Assembly: GCF_003386865.1 (NCBI RefSeq)
Contig: NZ_QTUA01000001.1
Coordinates: 496,001-560,000 of the forward strand
Direction of reading: 5' to 3'
Length of the DNA: 64,000 nucleotides
Source: Calidifontibacter indicus
GTDB taxonomy: Bacteria; Actinomycetota; Actinomycetes; Actinomycetales; Dermatophilaceae
Position numbers and translations under genes: made by a program. Within the stretch, counting starts at the first letter, position 1. Every line of letters begins with the position of its first letter. Positions 33,763-41,976 of this stretch are shown here, in pieces. The notes under the pieces were generated by a model. That model was given only the letters and a program-made list of their open reading frames with translations, was not told the DNA's origin and did no database searches.

Positions 33763-34572
33763 TCACTTCCGCTTTCGTTCCGGGCGCTGGGATCTGTTCG
33801 CGCCGTCCGTGCCGTCTCTGCCGTCCCGGCCCGCCGCACCGGCACCCGGGCGGCCCGCGCGTCCGGGCTTCTTCGCCCGACGTGCGCCCGCACGTCCGGA
33901 GGCGGGGCGCACGATGCGCTGTTCGACCGTAACGCTCACGATGGCCGTCGGTGGGTCGACCACCTCGCCGCCGCAGGTGAGCACCTCGATTTGCGCGCCG
34001 CCGAGCTTCGCGATCGCGGCGCGGGCCTCGTCGACCTCGTCCTGGGCCGAGCTGCCCTTGAGGGCCAACATCCGCCCGCCCGAACGCAGCAGTGGCAACG
34101 ACCACTGGGAGAGCGTGTCGAGTCGCGCCACCGCGCGGGAGGTCACGACGTCGACCTCGAGGTCGGTCACCTGTTCCGCGCGCGACCGCACCACGTTCAC
34201 GTTCGTCAGGCCGAGGTCTTCGCTGACGTTCTCCAGCCAGGTCACCCGGCGTAGCATCGGCTCGACCAGCGTGACGTGCAGATCGGGTCGCGCGATCGCG
34301 ATCACGAGGCCGGGCAGCCCGGCACCCGAGCCGACGTCGGCCACGTGCGCGTCGGGTTCGATGAGTTCCTGCACACCGACGCAGTTCAACACGTGCCGTT
34401 CCCACAGCCGCGGCACCTCACGCGGGCCGATGAGGCCGTGGCTCACTCCGGTGTCGGCGAGGTGCTCGGCGAAGCGCACCATCGTGCCGAAGCGGTCGCC
34501 GAGGTACGCCGCGGCCGCCGCCGGGGCGTCCGGCAGCGGCTCGGGAACGCAATCGGAGTGATCCGGTTTCAC
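33763..34572 (-). CDS. rsmG: 16S rRNA (guanine-527-N7) methyltransferase RsmG
   Basis: A 269-residue SAM-dependent enzyme starting GTG (VKPDHSDCVPEPLPDAPAA). The SAM motif is ADVGSGAGLPGLVIAIARPD; earlier GLIGPREVPRLWERHVLNCV and later VVTSRAVARLDTLSQWSLPLL are family signatures. It methylates G527 of 16S rRNA. The C-terminal 35 residues are Arg/Gly/Lys rich (QRIVRPASGRAGARRAKKPG), extended compared with most members. The GTG sits within a parS-like site (34565-34580). Mtb counterpart is Rv3919c (gid). Confidence 0.94.
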   Translation of the reverse strand: MKPDHSDCVPEPLPDAPAAAAAYLGDRFGTMVRFAEHLADTGVSHGLIGPREVPRLWERHVLNCVGVQELIEPDAHVADVGSGAGLPGLVIAIARPDLHVTLVEPMLRRVTWLENVSEDLGLTNVNVVRSRAEQVTDLEVDVVTSRAVARLDTLSQWSLPLLRSGGRMLALKGSSAQDEVDEARAAIAKLGGAQIEVLTCGGEVVDPPTAIVSVTVEQRIVRPASGRAGARRAKKPGRAGRPGAGAAGRDGRDGTDGANRSQRPERKRK

Positions 34573-34580
34573 GTGAATCG
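34565..34580. promoter_or_regulatory. parS-like site at rsmG start
   Basis: GGTTTCACGTGAATCG matches the parS consensus at 13 of 16. It overlaps the GTG start of rsmG (34572). It is the weakest of the four in this region. Confidence 0.4.
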
Positions 34581-34595
34581 TCGGTCTGTGTCGGG

Positions 34596-35108
34596 TCAGG
34601 CCGGCAGGACGACCACGTATCGGCGCGGCTCGGCGCCCTCGGACTCCGAGGACAACCCGGCGGCCAGGACGGCGTCGTGCACCACCTTGCGCTCGAACGC
34701 GCTCATCGGCTCCAGCGCCTGCTGCTCACCGGTCTCCTTGGCCTTCGCCACCGCGTCCGTGGCGAGGGCGATCAGCTGCTCACGCTTCTCGGCGCGGTAG
34801 CCGGCGATGTCGAGCATGAGCCGGCTGCGGTTGCCGGTCTCCGCCTGCACGGCGAGCCGCGCGAGCTCCTGCAGCGCGTCCAGCACCTTGCCGTCGGTGC
34901 CGACCAGACGGCGCGGCACACGACCCTCGTCCGAGTCGACGATCGACACCATCGCGCGGTCACCCTCGACGTCGACGTCGATGTCGCCGTCCAGGTCGGC
35001 GATGTCCAGCAGGCTCTCCAGGAAGTCGGCGGCGATCTCGCCCTCGCGCTCCAGCAGGTCGGCTGCGGAGGTCTTCGGAGCGTCCTCGGAGGTGTTCTGT
35101 TCAGTCAT
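34596..35108 (-). CDS. jag: RNA-binding protein Jag/KhpB (KH-R3H)
   Basis: A 170-residue protein starting MTEQNTSEDAPKTSAADLLE (start at 35108; a longer ATG at 35120 is possible). It lacks the N-terminal Jag_N domain of Bacillus and starts with an acidic helix, then a KH domain with GRVPRRLVGTDGKVLDAL, followed by an R3H domain with EKREQLIALATDAVAKA and SAFERKVVHDAVLAAGL. KhpB acts in RNA binding and cell-envelope regulation. It lies between yidC and rsmG, as in mycobacteria (Rv3920c). Confidence 0.9.
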   Translation of the reverse strand: MTEQNTSEDAPKTSAADLLEREGEIAADFLESLLDIADLDGDIDVDVEGDRAMVSIVDSDEGRVPRRLVGTDGKVLDALQELARLAVQAETGNRSRLMLDIAGYRAEKREQLIALATDAVAKAKETGEQQALEPMSAFERKVVHDAVLAAGLSSESEGAEPRRYVVVLPA

Positions 35109-35199
35109 CTCTGCTCGCATTCTGCAGGTGATCGGCTGCGATCACTGGGTGTCGTTCAGGGAACGGCGGCAACGCGCCCGCGGGCGCGGCCGGCCGGGG

Positions 35200-36228
35200 T
35201 CAGCGCTTGCGACCCTTGGCGTTCTTGCCACGTTTGTTGCTGGACGGCTGCACCCGCTGGCCGCTCGTCTTGCCCGCCTGGGTGCCGGATGCGGTCATCG
35301 TGCCGGGGGTGCCGGGGGTCTTGGCGAGGTCGGCGTCGTCCTCGTCGTCGGCATCGCTGTTGAGGCCCGGGATCGTGAGCTTCTTGATCTCCTTGCCCTT
35401 GGCGCGGCGACGCTCCTCGAGCGCCTTCTCGGCGTCCGAACCAGGGGTGGGCATGCGGCGGATCACGTAGAACTGCTGGCCCATCGTCCACAGGTTGGTG
35501 ACCACCCAGTAGATGAGGACACCGATGGGGAAGTTCACACCGGTGATCGCGAAGAAGATCGGCATGAGGTACATGAGGTACTTCTGCTGCTTCGCCATCG
35601 GGTTGTCGAGGGCAGCCGCCGGCATGTTGCGGCGCATCAGCTGGTGCTGGGTGATGAACACCGACACCGACATCAGGATGATCATCACGACCGTGAGGAT
35701 CTTCACCGACAGTTGGTCCGAACCGAGGAAGGTCGAGCTCAGGGACGCGCCGAACAACGTCGACGTCTCGGCCTGGCTGGCGAGTTCCTTGGTCAGCAGA
35801 CCGATCGGCTCACGCTTGCCGGCCGCCATCTCGTCCAGGTTGTTGAGCACGCGGAACAACGCGAAGAAGAACGGCGACTGCAGCAGGATCGGCATACACG
35901 AACTGAACGGGTTGGTGCCCGTGCGCTTGTACAGTTCCATCGTCTCTTCCGTCATCTTCTGACGGGACTCCGGATCCTTCTTGCCCTTGTACTTCTTCTG
36001 GATCTTCTGCAGCTCGGGCTGGATGAGCTGCATCCGGCGCGAGCTCTTGATCTGCTTGACGAACAGTGGAATCAGCAGGATTCGCAGCACGACCACGAGA
36101 CCGGCGATGGACAGCGCCCAGGTCCAGCCGGACTCCGCCCGCATTCCGATGGCGGTGAACAGGTTGTGGAAGCTCACCATCACGAAGGCGACGAACCATT
36201 CGAGCGGATAGAGGATTGTGTCGAGCAT
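35200..36228 (-). CDS. yidC: Membrane protein insertase YidC
   Basis: A 342-residue YidC/Oxa1 family insertase with five hydrophobic segments. The first helix is near residue 5-25 (LYPLEWFVAFVMVSFHNLFT) and the core motif includes a positive groove, SSRRMQLIQPELQKIQKKY, followed by TNPFSSCMPILLQSPFFFAL. The tail is Lys/Arg/Ser-rich (SGQRVQPSSNKRGKNAKGRK), as in Gram-positive YidC. It inserts membrane proteins with and without Sec. The gene is 22 bp from yidD and about 90 bp from jag in one operon. Confidence 0.95.
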   Translation of the reverse strand: MLDTILYPLEWFVAFVMVSFHNLFTAIGMRAESGWTWALSIAGLVVVLRILLIPLFVKQIKSSRRMQLIQPELQKIQKKYKGKKDPESRQKMTEETMELYKRTGTNPFSSCMPILLQSPFFFALFRVLNNLDEMAAGKREPIGLLTKELASQAETSTLFGASLSSTFLGSDQLSVKILTVVMIILMSVSVFITQHQLMRRNMPAAALDNPMAKQQKYLMYLMPIFFAITGVNFPIGVLIYWVVTNLWTMGQQFYVIRRMPTPGSDAEKALEERRRAKGKEIKKLTIPGLNSDADDEDDADLAKTPGTPGTMTASGTQAGKTSGQRVQPSSNKRGKNAKGRKR

Positions 36229-36250
36229 GATGTCCTTCAGTCAGCGGATG

Positions 36251-36523
36251 TCATGAAGTATGCGGGACGCCGTCGGCGTTCTTGGTGCGGCGTTCGGGCA
36301 CGTGGTCGACCCCGCCGGGATTCCAGGGGTTACAACGCCCGAGCCGGCGGATCGTCAGCCAGGTGCCCTTGATCGGACCGAATCGTTGCAATGCAGTGAG
36401 CGCGTACTCCGAACAGGAGGGCGTGAACCGGCAACTCGGCGGCAGCAGCGGCGAGATCAGCTTGCGGTAGATGACCACCAGCACGACGAGCGGGAACGAC
36501 AGCACCTTGTTGACGGCACTCAT
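36251..36523 (-). CDS. yidD: Membrane protein insertion efficiency factor YidD
   Basis: A 90-residue protein with the strongly conserved core [42 protein letters not shown] and [13 protein letters not shown]. The two cysteines and SPLLP match the family. Its ATG overlaps the RnpA TGA by four bases. It assists YidC-type insertion, although the exact action is unknown. Confidence 0.95.
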   Translation of the reverse strand: MSAVNKVLSFPLVVLVVIYRKLISPLLPPSCRFTPSCSEYALTALQRFGPIKGTWLTIRRLGRCNPWNPGGVDHVPERRTKNADGVPHTS

Positions 36524-36885
36524 CGCACACCGGCCAGGGCGCGGGGGATCAGTCGGTCGAGTTCGGCGCCGAGTTCGGCGCTGGTGGCCGACGCCGCGGA
36601 CGGCTGCGCGCGGACCACGACCAGCGAACCGGGCGGAAACCCGCCGAGTCGGTCACGCATCAGGTGTCGCAGCTTGCGCTGGGTGCGGTTGCGGACCACC
36701 GAGTTGCCGACCGCCTTGGACACGACAAAGCCGACACGGCAGTCAGCCGTGTCGGCATCATCAGCGGTCCCGGGGGTGCGCACATGCACGACCAGCAGCC
36801 GGCTGCCGGCGCGACCGCTGCCACGCGTCCGCAGGACGGTGGAGAAGTCGGCGCTGGTGCGCATCCGATGCGCGGCCGGCAGCAT
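36520..36885 (-). CDS. rnpA: Ribonuclease P protein component
   Basis: A 121-residue protein: [20 protein letters not shown] at the start and the RNR motif [20 protein letters not shown] near residue 55-72. RnpA binds RNase P RNA and matures tRNA 5' ends. It lies between rpmH and yidD, with a four-base overlap with the latter. The rnpB RNA is not in the window. Confidence 0.95.
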   Translation of the reverse strand: MLPAAHRMRTSADFSTVLRTRGSGRAGSRLLVVHVRTPGTADDADTADCRVGFVVSKAVGNSVVRNRTQRKLRHLMRDRLGGFPPGSLVVVRAQPSAASATSAELGAELDRLIPRALAGVR

Positions 36886-36913
36886 GAGCGAGCAGCCGGT
36901 TCGGCCGGGCGGC

Positions 36914-37051
36914 TCAGGCCGAGAGCTTCTCGCGGCCCTTGCGGCGACGGTTGGCCAGGATCGAGCGGCCGGCGCGGGTGCGCATACGCAGGCGGAAGCC
37001 GTGGGTCTTGGACCGACGGCGGGTGTTCGGCTGGAAGGTGCGCTTGCTCAC
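36914..37051 (-). CDS. rpmH: 50S ribosomal protein L34
   Basis: A 45-residue basic protein, too short for many gene finders: start [23 protein letters not shown], then [20 protein letters not shown] and KLSA. GTG at 37051 is the only start that gives the canonical N-terminus. It is first in the minus-strand operon rpmH-rnpA-yidD-yidC and divergent from dnaA. A candidate promoter lies about 135 bp upstream. Confidence 0.97.
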   Translation of the reverse strand: MSKRTFQPNTRRRSKTHGFRLRMRTRAGRSILANRRRKGREKLSA

Positions 37052-37185
37052 GTCATTACTCCGTCACATGGTCGGGCCGGGGCCCGGTCTTACTGGCTGG
37101 TGTGTGGCATTCGGTCGCACACCGACATGAGTCAGCCATCGCCGGCACCGGCGATGATGGGAACGCCACAAAAGGTCAGTCATCC

Positions 37186-37215
37186 ACGATACGGGCCGGT
37201 GGGCGGACGGGTCAA
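37186..37215 (-). promoter_or_regulatory. Candidate rpmH promoter
   Basis: On the minus strand TTGACC (37215-37210), 18 bases, then TATCGT (37191-37186). It would give a leader of about 135 bases before rpmH. The rest of the 467-bp rpmH-dnaA gap (37052-37518) holds no gene that I can see. Confidence 0.45.
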
Positions 37216-37393
37216 ACCGGCGCGACCACGCCCGTCGGGGCGACTGGGAACCCTCCATCCGAGCACCTGTTCGGCCGTCCACCAAGACGACACGCCGACC
37301 GGTTCGAGAAAGTGCGACCGCACGGGTTGCGGCGCGGCCGGGGATCTTGTTAGCGTCGGCGCTCCGACCCCGTGTCAGGATCTATTCACAGTC

Positions 37394-37426
37394 TGTGCAT
37401 AACCCTGTGGATATCCGTCGTATCAT
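37394..37426 (+). promoter_or_regulatory. dnaA upstream region with DnaA-box-like sites
   Basis: TGTGCATAA (37394-37402, one mismatch from TGTGGATAA) and TGTGGATAT (37406-37414) stand before TATCAT (37421-37426), a possible -10. DnaA autoregulation at such sites is well known; the -35 is weak. It lies about 95 bp before the dnaA start. Confidence 0.4.
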
Positions 37427-37518
37427 TGGCAGCCGGCCGCACCGGGCCGACGACGTCCGACCTCGTACACGAGCGTTCGGACATCGCCAGACGCCTGACC
37501 TGAAGGGGAGTCCTGACC

Positions 37519-38970
37519 TTGACCGAACCTGAGGTCGACCTGGCCCATGTGTGGCACGCCACCCTGCTGGGACTGGAAGATTCGGGCACACCGGCGAGGG
37601 ATCGCGCGTTCCTGCGCATCGCCCGTCTGGTCGGCATCGTCGGCGAGACCGCGCTGTTGGCCGTGCCCTACGACCACACGAAGGTCTTCGTCGAGACCAC
37701 CCTCAACGATCCCGTCTGCAACGCGCTCGCCGCCGAGCTGGGTCACCCCGTCCGGCTGGCAGTGACCGTCGACGGGTCGCTGACCAGCATCGAACCCGAC
37801 GACGCCGACGACGGCCCCTCGCTGGTCGCGGCCGAGCACGACGACGACCATGTCGGACAGACCGAGTTGCAGGTCACGACCGCGCCGCCGCGTGACCCGA
37901 TCACCGTCAACCAGCTCGACGACGCTCGCCTCAACCCGCGCTACACCTTCGAGAGCTTCGTCGTCGGGCAGGGCAACCGGTTCGCGTGCGCCGCGGCCCA
38001 GGCGGTCGCCGAGACCCCGGCCCGTTCGTACAACCCGCTGTTCGTCTACGGCGAGTCCGGGTTGGGCAAGACCCACCTGTTGCACGCGATCGGCAACTAC
38101 GTGCGCAGCTACTACCCGCAGTTGCGGGTGCTCTACGTGAACTCCGAGGAGTTCACCAACGACTTCATCAACTCCATCCGCGACGAGGCCGGCCGCTCGT
38201 TCCAGAAGCGCTACCGCGACAACGTCGACGTGCTGCTCATCGACGACGTGCAGTTCCTGCAGGGCAAGGAGTCGACGCAGGAGGAGTTCTTCCACACCTT
38301 CAACGCGCTGCACAACAGCCAGAAGCAGATCGTGCTGTCGAGCGACCAGCCGCCGAAGAAGCTCAACGGACTCGAGGACCGGTTGCGGTCGCGGTTCGAG
38401 TGGGGCCTGACCACCGACGTCACGCCGCCCGACCTGGAGACCCGCATCGCGATCCTGCGGCGCAAGGCCGACTCGGAGAAGATGCAGCTGCCGGCCGACG
38501 TGCTCACGCTGATCGCCGACAAGGTGGCCACCAACATCCGTGAACTCGAGGGCGCACTGATCCGCGTCACCGCCTACGCGTCGGTGTCGAAGCAGCCGGT
38601 CACCGTCGAGAGCGCCTCGCAGGTGCTCAAGGACCTCATGGTCGGCAATGCCGCAGGTCAGATCACGATTCCGCTGATCATGGACCAGTCGGCGGAGTTC
38701 TTCGACGTCACGATCGACGACCTGTGCGGCCCGTCCCGCTCCCGGTCGATGGCCAACGCCCGCCAGATCGCGATGTACCTGTGCCGCGAACTCACCGACG
38801 AGTCGTTGCCGCACATCGGCAAGTACTTCGGCGGCCGCGACCACACCACGGTGATGTACGCCGACCGCAAGATCCGCGACCTGATGGGCAGCAAGCCGCA
38901 CCTGTTCGACCAGATCACCGAGCTCACGTCCCGGGTGCGCCGGGCCGCCAACGAGCTCGGCCGCGGCTGA
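37519..38970 (+). CDS. dnaA: Chromosomal replication initiator DnaA
   Basis: A 483-residue initiator with a TTG start (AAGGGGAG eight bases upstream, peptide LTEPEVDLAHVWHATLLGLE). Domain I covers residues 1-85, an acidic variable linker (85-135) follows, then the AAA+ core: Walker A GESGLGKTHLLHAIGNYV, Walker B DVLLIDDVQFLQGKES, sensor II further on. The C-terminal DNA-binding domain has GGRDHTTVMYADRKI (box-recognition signature). DnaA opens oriC, which directly follows this gene. No other start was found in frame for the canonical length. Confidence 0.98.
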   Translation: MTEPEVDLAHVWHATLLGLEDSGTPARDRAFLRIARLVGIVGETALLAVPYDHTKVFVETTLNDPVCNALAAELGHPVRLAVTVDGSLTSIEPDDADDGPSLVAAEHDDDHVGQTELQVTTAPPRDPITVNQLDDARLNPRYTFESFVVGQGNRFACAAAQAVAETPARSYNPLFVYGESGLGKTHLLHAIGNYVRSYYPQLRVLYVNSEEFTNDFINSIRDEAGRSFQKRYRDNVDVLLIDDVQFLQGKESTQEEFFHTFNALHNSQKQIVLSSDQPPKKLNGLEDRLRSRFEWGLTTDVTPPDLETRIAILRRKADSEKMQLPADVLTLIADKVATNIRELEGALIRVTAYASVSKQPVTVESASQVLKDLMVGNAAGQITIPLIMDQSAEFFDVTIDDLCGPSRSRSMANARQIAMYLCRELTDESLPHIGKYFGGRDHTTVMYADRKIRDLMGSKPHLFDQITELTSRVRRAANELGRG

Positions 38971-39641
38971 CTCACCCTTCTCCCGTCCCCTCGGGCACCG
39001 CGGTTCTCCACACTGTTTTCCACAGCTGGGAGTACTGGCGGGTCACCCTGACGCGCGGTCCAGGGTTGACGACCGCCCAACACGGCGCATCGGACGGGGT
39101 GTCACCCGGGAACAATTCACCGGTTCGTCCCCAGCTGTGGATGAATTCGTCCGCAGGGCCCAATGGTCCGACCGGACCTGGTAGGCGTTCATCCACACCC
39201 CACCCTGTGGATAACTGCACTTCTCTGTGGAGAACAATGGTGGTTATCCACAGATTCGGACGATCTGGTGTGGACGCACCACATGGATCCACAGGGCGGC
39301 GGAGTTCACCGAGCGACTTTCCACAGCGGTTCCGACAGGCTCGGACGGTGGTTGACCTGCGCAGACGGGCGTCATCCACAGAACTCACAACTGCTACTAC
39401 GAACACCAACTCACTCACCAATATCGATCCGTGCACCGCGAACTGCAGATCGGGTGTGGATGAAGCCGGCGGCGGTCCGGACGGCGTTCGAGTCCGTGGG
39501 CCAAAAGCACAAGGGCGGAGGATGCCGGTGGGGGGAGGAACGGCTAGTCTCGCCCTGCGACGATGTGACCGTCGTCTGAGTTGTTCGGCGTGGGGCGTTG
39601 ACACACGCGCTCCGAGCCGATTCCCCGATCGAAGGAATGAC
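38971..39641. other. oriC: Origin of replication oriC
   Basis: The 671-bp dnaA-dnaN gap has at least eleven DnaA-box-like 9-mers. Perfect TTATCCACA lies at 39206-39214 (reverse) and 39244-39252. Others with one or two mismatches lie at 39004-39012, 39016-39024, 39136-39144 (reverse), 39189-39197, 39226-39234 (reverse), 39285-39293, 39317-39325, 39372-39380 and 39455-39463 (reverse). A relatively AT-rich stretch (about 39380-39430) next to the last boxes is the probable unwinding region. No convincing gene lies in the gap. Confidence 0.92.
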
Positions 39642-40772
39642 GTGAAGCTGCAGGTCGAACGCGACGTCCTGGCCGAAGCCGTTACCTGGGCCGTCCGTGG
39701 CCTGTCGCCGCGCCCGCCGGTGCCGGTGCTGTCCGGTGTGCTGCTGGAGGCCACGCCGGAGGGTCTGACGCTGTCGGCCTTCGACTACGAGGTGTCCGCC
39801 AAGGTCACCGTCGCCGCCTCGGTCGACGAGCCCGGCACCGTGCTCGTGCCCGGCAAGCTACTCGGCGACATCTCGCGCTCGCTGAAGAACAAGCCCGTCA
39901 CCGTCACCGCCGACGGCAACAAGGTCGAGCTCGTCTGCGGCACCAGCCGTTTCGCGCTCCCGCAGATGCCGGTGGCCGACTACCCGACGCTGCCGACCGC
40001 CCCCGAGCCGTCCGGCACCATCGAGGGCGACGTGTTCACCACCGCCGTCAATCAGGTCGCGATCGCCGCCGACCGCTCCGACACCCTGCCGATCCTCACC
40101 GGTGTGCGGATGGAGATCGAGGGCGAGAAGGTCACCCTGTTGGCGACCGACCGCTACCGCCTCGCGCTGCGCGAGTTCACCTGGAACCCCGCCTCGACCG
40201 ACGCCGCCCACGTCGCACTGGTGCCGGCCCGCACCCTGCACGACACCGCGCGGGCGCTCGGCGCGTCCGGTTCGGTGAGCCTCGCGGTCGGCACCGCCGC
40301 CGGCGGCGAGGGCCTCGTCGGTTTCGAGGCCGGCAAGCGGCAGACCACCACCCGCCTGCTCGACGGCGAGTACCCCAAGGTCACCTCGATCTTCCCGACC
40401 AGCGTCGACACCACCGCGGTGATCAGCACCGGCGAGCTCGCCGAAGCGGTCAAGCGTGTGTCGCTGGTCGCCGAACGCAACACCCCCGTCCGGCTGCGGT
40501 TCACCGAGGGTCAGGTGACCATCGAGGCCGGCCAGGGCGACGACGCCCAGGCCAGCGAGGCCGTCGAGTCGAGTCTCACCGGGCCCGACATCGACATCGC
40601 TTTCAACCCGCAGTTCCTGCTCGACGGCCTCGGCGCCGTCGGCACCGCATTCGTGCGTCTGTCGTTCACCCAGCCCAGCCGTCCGGCCGTGATGTCGGGC
40701 CAGGCCGAGCAGGACGGCGACGCCGACGAGAGCTTCCGCTACGTGCTGATGCCGGTGCGTTTCGCCAGCTGA
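39642..40772 (+). CDS. dnaN: DNA polymerase III beta subunit (sliding clamp)
   Basis: A 376-residue clamp starting GTG (VKLQVERDVLAEAVTWAVRG) with GAAGGAA upstream. Three clamp domains are visible: ALPQMPVADYPTLPTAP closes the first, TLPILTGVRMEIEGEKVTLL with ATDRYRLALRE opens the second, and FNPQFLLDGLGAV with YVLMPVRFAS closes the third. It makes the ring that tethers the polymerase and many repair enzymes. It is the first gene after oriC. Confidence 0.98.
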   Translation: MKLQVERDVLAEAVTWAVRGLSPRPPVPVLSGVLLEATPEGLTLSAFDYEVSAKVTVAASVDEPGTVLVPGKLLGDISRSLKNKPVTVTADGNKVELVCGTSRFALPQMPVADYPTLPTAPEPSGTIEGDVFTTAVNQVAIAADRSDTLPILTGVRMEIEGEKVTLLATDRYRLALREFTWNPASTDAAHVALVPARTLHDTARALGASGSVSLAVGTAAGGEGLVGFEAGKRQTTTRLLDGEYPKVTSIFPTSVDTTAVISTGELAEAVKRVSLVAERNTPVRLRFTEGQVTIEAGQGDDAQASEAVESSLTGPDIDIAFNPQFLLDGLGAVGTAFVRLSFTQPSRPAVMSGQAEQDGDADESFRYVLMPVRFAS

Positions 40773-40814
40773 TCCCTCCCCCCCCAAGCACCACCTCTCG
40801 AAGGAGCCAACGAC

Positions 40815-41801
40815 ATGCAGATGGGTCTCATCGGTCTCGGCAAGATGGGCGGCAACATGCGTGATCGCCTCAAGGCCGCCGGTCACGACATCGTCGGCTA
40901 CGACCGCAACCCCGACATCAGCGACGCGAAGGACCTCGCCGACCTGGTGTCGCGCCTGGACGCCCCCCGCGCGGTGTGGGTGATGGTGCCGGCCGGCGAC
41001 CCCACCCGCGACACCATCAAGCAGCTCGCCGACCTGCTCGACGAGGGCGACCTCGTGATCGACGGCGGCAACTCCAAGTTCACCGACGACCAGGCCAACG
41101 CCGACCTGCTCAAGCAGCAGGGCGTCGAGTTCGTCGACTGCGGTGTCTCCGGCGGCGTCTGGGGCAAGGAGAACGGCTACGGCCTGATGTGCGGCGGCGA
41201 CGAGAAGAACGTCGAGCGCCTCATGCCGATCTTCGACGCGCTGCGCCCCGAGGGTCCGCGCGAGGAGGGCTGGGTGCACGCCGGCGAGGTCGGTGCCGGT
41301 CACTACGCGAAGATGGTGCACAACGGCATCGAGTACGGCCTGATGCACGCCTACGCCGAGGGCTGGGAACTGCTCGAGGCCAAGGACATCGTCAAGGACG
41401 TCGAGGGCTGCTTCCGGGCATGGAGCCGCGGCACCGTCGTCCGCTCCTGGTTGCTCGACCTCATGGTGAAGGCCCTCGAGGAGACCCCGCACCTCGAAGG
41501 CATCAGCGAATACTCCACCGACTCCGGTGAAGGACGCTGGACGCTGGAGGAAGCCATCAACCTCGCTGTGCCGATGCCGGTGCTCGCCGCCGCGCTGTTC
41601 GCCCGGTTCACCTCCCGCCAGGAGAACTCCCCGCAGATGCAGGCCGTCGCCGCGCTGCGTGGACAGTTCGGTGGCCACGAGGTGATGAAGTTCGGTCAGG
41701 AGCCGTGGCGCAAGGAGGGCCAGGCCGAGGTCAGCCCGGCCGCCGAGAAGAAGGACACCTCCGGCGAAGCCACCCCGGGTGCGAAGGCCTCCGACAACTG
41801 A
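40815..41801 (+). CDS. gnd: Decarboxylating 6-phosphogluconate dehydrogenase (NAD-type)
   Basis: A 328-residue short-form enzyme: MQMGLIGLGKMGGNMRDRLK (Rossmann motif), VWVMVPAGDPTR, VIDGGNSKFTDD, DCGVSGGVWGKENGYGLMCG, and HYAKMVHNGIEYGLMHAYAEG with the catalytic Lys. This is the short (about 300 aa) GntZ/YqeC type that normally prefers NAD. The C-terminal 30 residues are Lys/Glu rich and low complexity. It converts 6-phosphogluconate to ribulose-5-phosphate. Its place between dnaN and recF is typical for Micrococcales and related groups. Confidence 0.95.
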   Translation: MQMGLIGLGKMGGNMRDRLKAAGHDIVGYDRNPDISDAKDLADLVSRLDAPRAVWVMVPAGDPTRDTIKQLADLLDEGDLVIDGGNSKFTDDQANADLLKQQGVEFVDCGVSGGVWGKENGYGLMCGGDEKNVERLMPIFDALRPEGPREEGWVHAGEVGAGHYAKMVHNGIEYGLMHAYAEGWELLEAKDIVKDVEGCFRAWSRGTVVRSWLLDLMVKALEETPHLEGISEYSTDSGEGRWTLEEAINLAVPMPVLAAALFARFTSRQENSPQMQAVAALRGQFGGHEVMKFGQEPWRKEGQAEVSPAAEKKDTSGEATPGAKASDN

Positions 41802-41864
41802 CATCTTCTCGCGGCTCCTTCGGCGTCGGTTGCCACCAGTGGCATTGACAGGCGCAAGCGCTGC

Positions 41865-41910
41865 CCAGTGAAAGATTGCTGTTGCTGTAGCAGCAGCAAT
41901 CTTTCACTGG
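41865..41910. repeat. Dispersed hairpin repeat, copy 1
   Basis: Outer arms 41865-41881 and 41894-41910 (CCAGTGAAAGATTGCTG and complement) are perfect, and the stem continues to about 21 bp with one wobble pair. A near-identical copy lies at 50946-50991. Both share the downstream GGAGCCCGCC. It lies between gnd and recF, both plus-strand. Confidence 0.85.
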
Positions 41911-41976
41911 AGCCCGCCGACGGGACTGGGCCTGTTGCGCTTCGACCCGGCCGCGCGTGCCACCTACGATGTGGCG

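Noticed and set aside
33761-34405. ParA reading frame extended upstream to 34405
   Set aside because: The extension would lie inside rsmG in another frame; the GTG at 33760 has a good Shine-Dalgarno and lies just beyond the rsmG stop.
32573-34405. Gene fusion of ParA with RsmG
   Set aside because: The two are in different frames with separate stops; no fusion.
39360-39590. Possible small genes in oriC (frames at 39163-39579 and 39043-39237)
   Set aside because: They overlap DnaA boxes, have no Shine-Dalgarno, and the peptides show no pattern.
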